Source: Legionella parisiensis (lineage in GTDB: Bacteria; Pseudomonadota; Gammaproteobacteria; Legionellales; Legionellaceae). From it: a stretch of DNA of 64,000 bases. Positions within the stretch are counted from its first letter, which is position 1. The number at the start of each line of letters is the position of its first letter. Both the position numbers and the translations under genes were made by a program. The notes under the pieces were generated by a model, which saw nothing but the letters and a program-made list of their open reading frames with translations, had not been told where the DNA came from and did not search any database. Below are positions 53,515 through 60,778 of this stretch, piece after piece. The DNA is taken from contig NZ_LNYQ01000013.1 of assembly GCF_001467945.1 (NCBI RefSeq), positions 1,587,404 through 1,651,403 on the forward strand, in the 5' to 3' direction.

Positions 53515-53791
53515 TTAAGCCAGCATGGCAGTAGCTATAATTAATTTATCGTTTTCGCTCGCTCTGGCCCATTGTACTTCTCGTCGAAAAGGATGAAAAT
53601 TTTCATTTATTTTAACTTGATACGATTCGCCAGAGTTTACAATCCCTATCGCTGTAAAGAACTTCAATAGAGTCATTCGGTTGAATACGTTTTAAGGGGA
53701 CAAGTGTTCCATGACAAACATGCACATATCCCATATGTTTACCTAAAAGAACATGCTCTGCTGGAGCAACAGCAAGTCAATTTTTATTCAT
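53515..53791 (-). pseudogene. EVE-domain (UPF0310) protein remnant
   Basis: From ATG 53791: MNKN, a TGA where the family usually has Trp, then LAVAPAEHVLLGKHMGYVHV, CHGTLVPLKRIQPNDSIEVL. After an internal deletion and frameshift come GESYQVKINENFHPFRREVQ and WARASENDKLIIATAMLA with a stop at 53515. This follows the EVE-domain (YTH-like nucleobase-binding) proteins in order, but is only about 90 codons instead of about 150. It is a clear decayed gene. Confidence 0.7.
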
Positions 53792-53861
53792 AATACTTTA
53801 TTAATTGCATTAGAGAAATTTCAGTCTAATCCAATTTGGTGACAGTTTTTGTCAGGAGAAA

Positions 53862-54716
53862 TTAACTTTTGTTAATTTCTTCAATGAGTTTTACTACATC
53901 TGAAGAAAGTTCAAATGAATCCAAATCTAAGTCTTCTTTCATATGCTGCTGATTGCTTGTACCTGTCAAGGGCACTATCCCAATTTGCAAGGCAAATCGA
54001 AAAATAATTTGTGGTATTGATTTCTTATATTGGGTAGCAATCTCATGCATTTTATTAGTGAGTAAATAAGATTGATTTGCTGTCAATAAGGAAAATCCCT
54101 GATAAAGTATGTTGTGCTTTTTACAAAATGATCGAATGGAGAAATCCCAGTAACTGCTTGCAAAACATCGATTTTGTACCAGTGACGGTTTGATAACAGC
54201 CGCATTATAAAGGACTTTCAGTTGTTCCAGATCCACATTGGAAACACCAAGTAACCTGACTTTCCCTTCATAATACAAATCCTCCATAGCCTTCCAAATA
54301 TCTAAATCATCTTGTACAACTTTAGAATAATAAGTGGGCCCATGAAGTATATAAGAATCAATATAATCAGTTTGTAAATGATCTAAAGAACTTAAAAACG
54401 ATTGTCTCACTTGATTACTATAAGAATCGGTTTCATTGTAAGGTTTGTTATGATCTTGACTAGAGGCAGGAGTAAATTTTGTTTGCAAAAATAAATCACC
54501 CCGACTTTTCCCTGTGTTTTTTAAGAATTGTTGGATCCCAAGCCCAACACCCTCTTCAAAATAATGTTTCAGCTGATTTGCTGTATCAATCCCAAGATAT
54601 CCATTTTCCAATGCCTGAAGAGTTAGCATTTGGGTTTTCTCTTTTTTCCAAGCAGTACCGTATATAAAAGGTGGAACGCTAACATGATTCAGGTTATGTT
54701 TAAATGATTTAAGCAT
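53862..54716 (-). CDS. Aldo/keto reductase
   Basis: The frame is open from 54854, but ATG 54716 begins the homologous part (MLKSFKHNLNHVSVPPFIYG); 284 residues. GIDTANQLKHYFEEGVG holds the Asp and, two residues later than usual, Tyr of the catalytic tetrad; FLQTKFTP holds Lys; SYILHGP holds His. VPLTGTSNQQHMKEDLD is the NADPH-binding end. The D-T-A-N-Q-x-K-H-Y form is one I associate with eukaryotic-type reductases of plants and fungi, so a transferred origin is possible. Short similar sequences flank the gene (53833 and 54908). Substrate unknown. Confidence 0.88.
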   Translation of the reverse strand: MLKSFKHNLNHVSVPPFIYGTAWKKEKTQMLTLQALENGYLGIDTANQLKHYFEEGVGLGIQQFLKNTGKSRGDLFLQTKFTPASSQDHNKPYNETDSYSNQVRQSFLSSLDHLQTDYIDSYILHGPTYYSKVVQDDLDIWKAMEDLYYEGKVRLLGVSNVDLEQLKVLYNAAVIKPSLVQNRCFASSYWDFSIRSFCKKHNILYQGFSLLTANQSYLLTNKMHEIATQYKKSIPQIIFRFALQIGIVPLTGTSNQQHMKEDLDLDSFELSSDVVKLIEEINKS

Positions 54717-54953
54717 GATATTTATCGCTAAATGTATGATTATAGAAATAGTTATATAGTATTCTTTAAGAAATAAATCAATTTGTACTAACCTTCCAGG
54801 GACTATTAGCAATTCTACTATCTTGGCTAAAAAGTGCGATTTTATGTGCTCCAATACCCACCTACTTTAGGGTATGCTGTGTTTCGGTACATCTTTTTGG
54901 CTCTGACAAATTGGCGACAGTCCCCTAATATTAATAAAAAACAAGGGGTAGTT

Positions 54954-55823
54954 ATGAATATTACGTTAATTGGTCTAGGCAAAATGGGTTCAGTTTTAGC
55001 TCAGCGATTATTGGCAGCTGATTTTAAATTAACCGTATTTAATCGTACAGCCGAAAAAGCGATACCGATAGTTAAAGCAGGCGCCATAGGCGCAAATACC
55101 ATTGAAGAAGCTGTAAAAGATGCAAAAATTATCATTACTTGCCTCCTTGATGATCATGCAGTTTTAGAAACAGCTGAAAGTTTTGTTCCTATGTTGTCCC
55201 CCCATGCTATTCATATAGGCACATCAACTATATTGCCCGAAACATCGAAAACATTAAGTGTGTTGCATAAAAAACAGGGTAGTACCTATATTGCAGCAAA
55301 TGTTTTAGGTGTCCCTAAAGTCGCTGCTCGAGGAGAGCTCACTACGCTCGTTGCAGGTCAGAAAGAAATCATTGAGCAGTGTAAACCAATATTTGCGGCA
55401 TACTCCGTCAAAGTTATTTCTGTAGGCTCGCATCCTTTTCAAGCAAATGTAATTAAAATATGCATGAATTATTTCCTTGTGACGGCAATAGAGGCAATGG
55501 GAGAGCTCTATGCATTTGCTGAAAAAAGTGAGGTTGATACCTCTATTCTTAATACATTGTTTCATTCTGTATTTGCTCATCCCGCATTTGAACTGTATGT
55601 CGATAAAATCAAACAACGTAACTTTGATGATGTGAATTTTGATATGAAGGGAGGCCTGAAAGATATAAACTTATTTCAACAGGCTTTTGCTCAGGTAGGA
55701 GTTGTTCCTGATATAGCCAACATTATCAAGAATAAATTTATTATCGCCTTAGCTCATCATATGGAAAACAAGGATTGGAGCGGGGTCACAGAAATAACAC
55801 GTTTACAGTCAAACATTAAATAA
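54954..55823 (+). CDS. 3-hydroxyisobutyrate-dehydrogenase-like NAD(P) oxidoreductase
   Basis: ATG 54954 has AAGGGG upstream and begins directly with MNITLIGLGKMGSVLAQRLL; the open frame to 54834 is not needed. The product has 289 residues. NVLGVPKVAARGELTTLVAG matches the D/N-x-x-V-x-G-x-x-x-A substrate loop. KICMNYFLVTAIEAMGELYAF contains the catalytic Lys region (K-x-x-x-N). The C-terminal helical domain has FDVNFDMKGGLKDINLF, with F-x-x-x-x-x-x-K-D. It is a beta-hydroxyacid dehydrogenase relative (6PGDH superfamily, imine-reductase-like in places). The substrate is unknown. Confidence 0.9.
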   Translation: MNITLIGLGKMGSVLAQRLLAADFKLTVFNRTAEKAIPIVKAGAIGANTIEEAVKDAKIIITCLLDDHAVLETAESFVPMLSPHAIHIGTSTILPETSKTLSVLHKKQGSTYIAANVLGVPKVAARGELTTLVAGQKEIIEQCKPIFAAYSVKVISVGSHPFQANVIKICMNYFLVTAIEAMGELYAFAEKSEVDTSILNTLFHSVFAHPAFELYVDKIKQRNFDDVNFDMKGGLKDINLFQQAFAQVGVVPDIANIIKNKFIIALAHHMENKDWSGVTEITRLQSNIK

Positions 55824-55959
55824 GCAACCTACTCTATTTTTCTTTAAAATTGCAGACTTAGAGCGCCTTGGGTTTCTATTTTTAAACAAATAAATACAAG
55901 AATAAATAAGTTTTTATGATATATATTTTCATGATATAGGAAAATCACAGGGATATTTT

Positions 55960-56512
55960 ATGGATATAATTCAAATTCCTAATTTACAGCAAAAAGCATC
56001 GCGAATTTGTTTAGGAACTTGGGCTGTTGGTGGTTGGATGTGGAGTGGCCGATACGTACCTTGCAACCGCCTTATCATCTTTTTGAGCGAGGTATTGAAG
56101 AGAAGATTCTTCCTTTTACTCAAAAACAAGGGATCATTACCTTGGCTTACGTTTCTGTGTGTCGAGGACTCTAAGTGGGAAAATGACTCCATATACACAA
56201 TTTTCCAAGCGATGATTTAAGAAATAATGATCTAAAATTTCAACCGTCGCAATTGGCAAGGTATCTTAAAGCCGTTGCCGCACTGAACGAATTTGCTCAA
56301 GCAAACTTCCATAAAAAAGTATTGACCCTTGCAATTTGCTGGGTTTTGGATAAAGGTTCTTTGGGATGCGAGACAGTCCTGAACAATTTGCAAATGTCAA
56401 TGAGTTAATGGGATGGACCATTGATTCGGATGCCATGCAGCAAATTGATACAATTCTTGAACAATTTATTGCAAACCCAATTGGTTCTGAATTTATGGCT
56501 CCTCCAAAATGA
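55960..56512 (+). pseudogene. Aldo/keto reductase, deleted and frameshifted
   Basis: It begins IQIPNLQQKASRICLGTWAV, then GGWMWSG, the normal N-terminus of the AKR subfamily found in Gram-negatives. About 170 residues are missing, and in another frame come LQPPYHLFERGIEEKILPF and GIITLAYVSVCRG, then SQLARYLKAVAALNEFAQ, LTLAICWVLDKGSLG, and FANVNELMGWTIDSDAMQQI to MAPPK and the TGA at 56510. Several frame changes occur. The catalytic Asp, Tyr, Lys and His region is lost, so the product cannot work. Confidence 0.75.
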
Positions 56513-56788
56513 AAATGTATAAACGTGGCGAGGAAGAATAAATCTTAGTTTTGTTTCACTTTAAGCTTGGCTTTTAAGCCCGAGATATTCACATATTTTA
56601 AAAAGCTAAATATCTCTCATTCCCTACATCCCACTGACGAGTGCGGAACATTAAGGCTTACAGATTAAACAAATTATACCTCCGAGCTAAAGCCCAGCAT
56701 CTATCGAATTATAGAGTACTCGAAGAACCATTGAGCGAGAAATTCACTAAGACACGAGTTATTCTAATACCACTTGTTAGGATACTTA

Positions 56789-57478
56789 TTAATTGGACTT
56801 GTTCATAGTCAGCACCTTCCATTTTTTTAAAAGAGCCAGACGGCGTTCAGGATAATTCGTTTCTGTGAGATTTAATTCAATAAGGCGATCAGTTCGAAAG
56901 TGGCGAAAATCCTGTCTTAATTCACACCACGCTATAAGGATTCGGACTTGGTCAAAAAATCCCAATGCCAAGGGCCAAACGATTCGTTGCGAAGAATTTT
57001 CATTTGCATCTTGATAAGTCAACTGAAGTTTCTTCTCCAGTCGTATTGCTTTTCTAATCAAAATTAAATCTGCATCCCTGCTTTCAGTGATATTTCCAGG
57101 TGCAATGAGCAGCCCAGAGATATCTAATTGCTCACGTAATTCATTTGGAAGCACAGCTGCGATTTTAGCTAAGGCATTTTGGGCAGCAACTTTGAGTTTG
57201 CTGTCTGTTCGATCTACAACCCAACGAGAACCAAGAACTATGGCTTCGATTTCATCAGCTGTAAACATGAGTGGAGGAAGAGTAAATCCTGGACGCAACA
57301 CATACCCCATACCCGCCTCCCCCTCAATTGGAGCTCCCTGGCCTTTCAACATAGAAATATCTCGATACAAAGTACGAAGACTAATCCCTAACTCTTGTGC
57401 AAGTGATACTCCGCTTACTGGAAAACGATGACGTCTTAAGAGCTGAATTAAGTCTAATAATCGTTCAGTTCGTGACAT
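56789..57478 (-). CDS. HTH-type regulator with WYL domain (YafY/DeoR-like)
   Basis: ATG 57478 (MSRTERLLDLIQLLRRH) is preferred over GTG 57487. The 229-residue protein has an N-terminal helix-turn-helix (residues 1-60) with VSLAQELGISLRTLYRDISM. A WYL-type domain follows from about residue 130: RKAIRLEKKLQLTYQDAN, with IVWPLALGFFDQVRILIAWC as the W-x-x-x-L-A-L/V-G core. WYL domains bind nucleic acid or small ligands. It lies 12 bp after the upstream hypothetical gene in the same direction, so they form an operon. Confidence 0.88.
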   Translation of the reverse strand: MSRTERLLDLIQLLRRHRFPVSGVSLAQELGISLRTLYRDISMLKGQGAPIEGEAGMGYVLRPGFTLPPLMFTADEIEAIVLGSRWVVDRTDSKLKVAAQNALAKIAAVLPNELREQLDISGLLIAPGNITESRDADLILIRKAIRLEKKLQLTYQDANENSSQRIVWPLALGFFDQVRILIAWCELRQDFRHFRTDRLIELNLTETNYPERRLALLKKWKVLTMNKSN

Positions 57479-57490
57479 TGCCAACACTCT

Positions 57491-58414
57491 TTAATATTGC
57501 ATCGTAATTGCAGAAGTTGTATTTTTTTCAGCACCGTTCAATACTTCTTCCTCTTTATCGAATTTTTGTAGTATGTTATCTGTTATTTTTTTTGCTTGTT
57601 TGTAGAGCGAAGAGGTAACATAACTCATCGGTAAATGGCTAAGCTCAGCCAAAAAGTGCTTGGCTGTAGTTAAATCATTCAATCCAGCACCCCTTAAGAT
57701 TGATTCGATAGAATCACCTTGATAGGCATTATTAATCATGGCACCAGAGAACGGCAATAGTTTTTCTGCGACGAGTAAATTTAATAAAGCTTCTTGATAG
57801 TTATCCGCCTGATAATTGATGAGACAAAGAAGCAAGTAACCAGGGGTCCAGTATAATTCTGCAAGACGTAGTGCATAAATTAAAGCCTGATCCAATTTAC
57901 CCGCCTGAAAAGCATCTAGATACATAGCATTGAGTGCAGGAAAATAACCAAGTTGTGCGGCACATTTTAAATAAGCATGAGCATAGGACCTATAACGAGA
58001 ATTCTCTGAAGTATTGTTAAACTTGTATTGAACATAAATATAAATTCCTTTGAGCAAATCAAAAGTAGGTAATGTTACTTGTGGCTTATACTCATGTGGT
58101 TTTGCTGGTTCATCATCGTTTATATCTTCTTCATCTATGGGGTTATGGCCTCGACCACTTAAGCGCCATCGTTCATTCCAAAAAGGAGTTAAAACTGGCA
58201 GTTTGCAAAAGTCATCGAGTTTTGGATAGGTAAAAGTCGCTCTGATTAATACACCCAAGTCAATATTTTTAATAATGTTTACCAGAACTGCGGTATATGC
58301 CTCCGTTTCAACCTTATCTTGCTGTTGTTGCTCAATTAATGCCAGTATGGGATTGAGCGCTATAAGCTCTTCTTTACTTAATTTTACAAATTCAGTGAAC
58401 GGTATATGTTCCAT
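57491..58414 (-). CDS. Unknown helical (TPR/Sel1-like) protein, effector candidate
   Basis: A 307-residue soluble protein. The N-terminus is MEHIPFTEFVKLSKEELIAL, then EERWRLSGRGHNP-like ERWRLSGRGH. After about residue 140 come helical pairs resembling TPR/Sel1 repeats: YLKCAAQLGYFPALNAMYLD, QAGKLDQALIYALRLAELYW and QADNYQEALLNLLVAEKLLP. I believe similar proteins occur widely in Legionella, but I cannot name the family with confidence. A weak PmrA-like box precedes it at 58499. It is upstream of the WYL regulator in one operon. Function unknown. Confidence 0.75.
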   Translation of the reverse strand: MEHIPFTEFVKLSKEELIALNPILALIEQQQQDKVETEAYTAVLVNIIKNIDLGVLIRATFTYPKLDDFCKLPVLTPFWNERWRLSGRGHNPIDEEDINDDEPAKPHEYKPQVTLPTFDLLKGIYIYVQYKFNNTSENSRYRSYAHAYLKCAAQLGYFPALNAMYLDAFQAGKLDQALIYALRLAELYWTPGYLLLCLINYQADNYQEALLNLLVAEKLLPFSGAMINNAYQGDSIESILRGAGLNDLTTAKHFLAELSHLPMSYVTSSLYKQAKKITDNILQKFDKEEEVLNGAEKNTTSAITMQY

Positions 58415-58498
58415 AAAAATACCTTTATATTTGAGCGGTATTGATTATAAAAAAAAGAGATATTTGTTTCCGGATTGTTTTTAAATGTAACTTTGCTA

Positions 58499-58515
58499 AG
58501 TAAATATCTCTTAAA
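58499..58515 (-). promoter_or_regulatory. Weak PmrA-like box before the 58414 gene
   Basis: On the minus strand 58515 to 58499 reads tTTAAG-agata-tTTACT: correct 11-bp period, one mismatch in the second TTAA. TACATT follows after 9 bp. It fits the pattern of other sites less exactly and lies 84 bp from the start codon, so chance is a real alternative. Confidence 0.3.
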
Positions 58516-58536
58516 CCAATTCAGCCCAACATTCGA

Positions 58537-60438
58537 TTAAAAAGTTTGCACTGAAACGAGAGGCAGAACTGTCTCCTCAACTTTATTTTTCTCAGTTGAT
58601 TCTACCGTTTTTTTAACAATAACAGGTAACCGGATATTTTCGTCAACTTTTGGAAGAAGTCGAACCGCCTCGCTAAACGAATCTTCCTTAGCCGTATTAT
58701 TCTGGGAGACAGATTTATTAAAAAATCTAAATAATGGACTTTTCTTAAGTACATCAACTGCTTCAGATGTACAGTACTCGTCTTGTGCTTTTTTCACCAT
58801 TCCTGTTTTTGGCTCCGTCGTAAGTTCTGTAATTTCTATCCCCGTTGCTTTAGGTTTACTAATTTTTTGAGTCATCGTTTGACAATACTCAGGATTTGGA
58901 AGAGCTCCAAAGCGTTCATAGAGAAACTCTTCAAATCGTTCTGGGGATAAACCAAAATCTGTGTTCGATCGCTCATTGACTAGATCCATAACAGTTTGAT
59001 TAATTTTTTCAGGTGAAGCAGAAGGATAGCTCACTGTAAAAAAGACTGCAAGTTGCGTTGCATTCATTACATTGACATTAAGACTGGATACAGTTGCTTT
59101 TAGTGTAACGGGATCTTGAGAAATCGGCATATAGTTTGTCAATGCACATACAGACGAAACAACACCTCCGATAGTAATAGGTACTTGACCGCTTCGAGGT
59201 AAAAAGCTAGAAACAGTAGGAGACGTTGGCGTGGTTTTGCTTTTATTATAATAAGTGCCTTGTGCTGCTCCGATAATAAATAAATCATTTTTTGCGGTAG
59301 ACCATCCTAATTTACACCCTTTTTCACCGGTAACACAATTTTTATCGAAATAAGGAGTAATCTCATCTTTAAGGCCGTCAGATATAATTTCAGGAAGCCC
59401 GCCTAATTCGTAGGGTTCTTGACCAATACAGTTGAATAAATAATCCACTGTAAACTTATGCTTAGGTGGTTCATTTTCTTTTTCGGAAACTTCAATCAAA
59501 AGTTTTCCATCCTGGTCTTTATCTCCAGCAACATAAGAAATAGATGTGATCACTCCAGTGAGTTGCACTGAGCGACTGTTCACGATAATTGCATTAACCC
59601 TCGGGCCTGCCTCAATAGCTAATTCAAAACCACTACGGCCTACCCAAGCCACTGGTTTCGCAGTAAGCGCAGCAACTTCCATTGCCCATGCAGCAGTTGC
59701 ACCTCCTCCATAAACAAGAACAGTTTTATCTTTACACTTTTCCACACCGGGCGTAAGAATATCGGTATAGTTTAACACTCTGGCCCTTGCATCAGGTGTG
59801 CTTAGACCTTTTTGTAAATTTTCCTCAAGCGTCCTTGCAGGACCAGCACCAGTTGCAATGATAATTTTATCTACGTCCAAAGAATGGCCACTTAGAGTTT
59901 CTATTTTTAAATGACCATCATCTTTTTCTCTCTCGATATTTTTCACTCTTTCTTTGCTGGCAATGAATACCTGCTTTCCTTTAGTGCGCAGAGACTCTAC
60001 TGTCGCTTTCTCAAGTTCGATCAGTCTGGACTGGTAATCGTGAGAGTGTACATAAGCTGACATAGGCTGATGTGGTAAGACCTTTTTTGTCTGATCATGC
60101 TCAGCAGGATCAATAAATTCGTAACTTGGTTCATGGGGCATAGCAAAAATATGATGAGGTTGGGCTAGCCTGTGCGCGGCAGTACCCCAATATCCTCGGT
60201 CACCTAATATCAGTACATGAGAATACTCTTTTTCAATATCTTGGGTGTAGAGATAGGTCAGTGCAGCGGTACCTCCACCTATGACTACTAATACCTTACC
60301 GGTTTTCGCAGACATCTGAAAATCTTCTATAGAACCTACTGTAGTTTTACTGCTTGTGCTAATTTCTGTTTTACCATCTTTGGAAGCGGTAGATTTGTCA
60401 GTAGAAAGAAGGGTTTTAATTTGTTCATGACTTTGCAT
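58537..60438 (-). CDS. FAD/NAD(P)-binding protein, candidate effector
   Basis: ATG 60438 (MQSHEQIKTLL, with AGGAT upstream) gives 633 residues. After a Ser/Thr-rich leader of about 40 residues comes a dinucleotide-binding motif VLVVIGGGTAALTYLYTQ, a middle motif KIIIATGAGPA, and a second Rossmann segment VLVYGGGATAAWAMEVAA. FNCIGQEPYEL and LFIIGAAQGTYYN complete the FAD-type fold up to about residue 400. The last 230 residues have no recognised domain and end in a Lys/Glu/Val-rich tail. A perfect PmrA-like repeat 57 bp upstream suggests it may be a Dot/Icm substrate. Its reaction is unknown. Confidence 0.78.
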   Translation of the reverse strand: MQSHEQIKTLLSTDKSTASKDGKTEISTSSKTTVGSIEDFQMSAKTGKVLVVIGGGTAALTYLYTQDIEKEYSHVLILGDRGYWGTAAHRLAQPHHIFAMPHEPSYEFIDPAEHDQTKKVLPHQPMSAYVHSHDYQSRLIELEKATVESLRTKGKQVFIASKERVKNIEREKDDGHLKIETLSGHSLDVDKIIIATGAGPARTLEENLQKGLSTPDARARVLNYTDILTPGVEKCKDKTVLVYGGGATAAWAMEVAALTAKPVAWVGRSGFELAIEAGPRVNAIIVNSRSVQLTGVITSISYVAGDKDQDGKLLIEVSEKENEPPKHKFTVDYLFNCIGQEPYELGGLPEIISDGLKDEITPYFDKNCVTGEKGCKLGWSTAKNDLFIIGAAQGTYYNKSKTTPTSPTVSSFLPRSGQVPITIGGVVSSVCALTNYMPISQDPVTLKATVSSLNVNVMNATQLAVFFTVSYPSASPEKINQTVMDLVNERSNTDFGLSPERFEEFLYERFGALPNPEYCQTMTQKISKPKATGIEITELTTEPKTGMVKKAQDEYCTSEAVDVLKKSPLFRFFNKSVSQNNTAKEDSFSEAVRLLPKVDENIRLPVIVKKTVESTEKNKVEETVLPLVSVQTF

Positions 60439-60480
60439 AATTACTATCCTGAAAAATACATGTGGGCAAAATAAAGCCAT

Positions 60481-60778
60481 TTTGACATAAAATTATTAAT
60501 GAAATATTAAGCCAGTTTCTTTCGCTGATTTTTTTATCTTATGTGCTTATTGCTGAAGCAATGAAGTAGTTAAAAATAGGAAACCCAGTATAGGACTAGA
60601 ACATTATGAGTGCTGTTCAGAGGATTGCTGAAAAATATGTAAACTACTTTCGATGTCTCTGATATTTATTCAAAATCCCCTCTATTTTCCTTATAAGGCA
60701 AATGGTATTGTACAGGTCTATAAAATTTAGGATTGCTTTAAGATCAGAGGCATTCGTCTGATTGTAAGGAAAAAAGGG
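60481..60778. promoter_or_regulatory. Divergent intergenic region before the copper fusion gene
   Basis: About 300 bp. The left end holds the PmrA-like box. Near the right end, ATCAGA (60743-60748) and TCTGAT (60757-60762) form a small dyad directly before AAGGAAAAAAGGG and the ATG of the copper gene; it could be an operator or leader hairpin. No CueR- or CopR-type site was recognised with confidence. Confidence 0.35.
60495..60511 (-). promoter_or_regulatory. PmrA box (perfect) before the FAD-like gene
   Basis: On the minus strand the sequence is CTTAAT-ATTTC-ATTAAT, a full match to HTTAAK-N5-HTTAAK. CAAAAT follows 10 bp later as a weak -10. The start codon is 57 bp downstream of the box. 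The repeat also matches in the plus direction, but there it lies over 260 bp from the copper gene with no -10. Confidence 0.5.

Noticed and set aside
54717-54953. Upstream extensions of the two divergent oxidoreductase frames that overlap each other
   Set aside because: Both proteins begin normally at ATG 54716 and ATG 54954; the overlapping extensions do not resemble the families.
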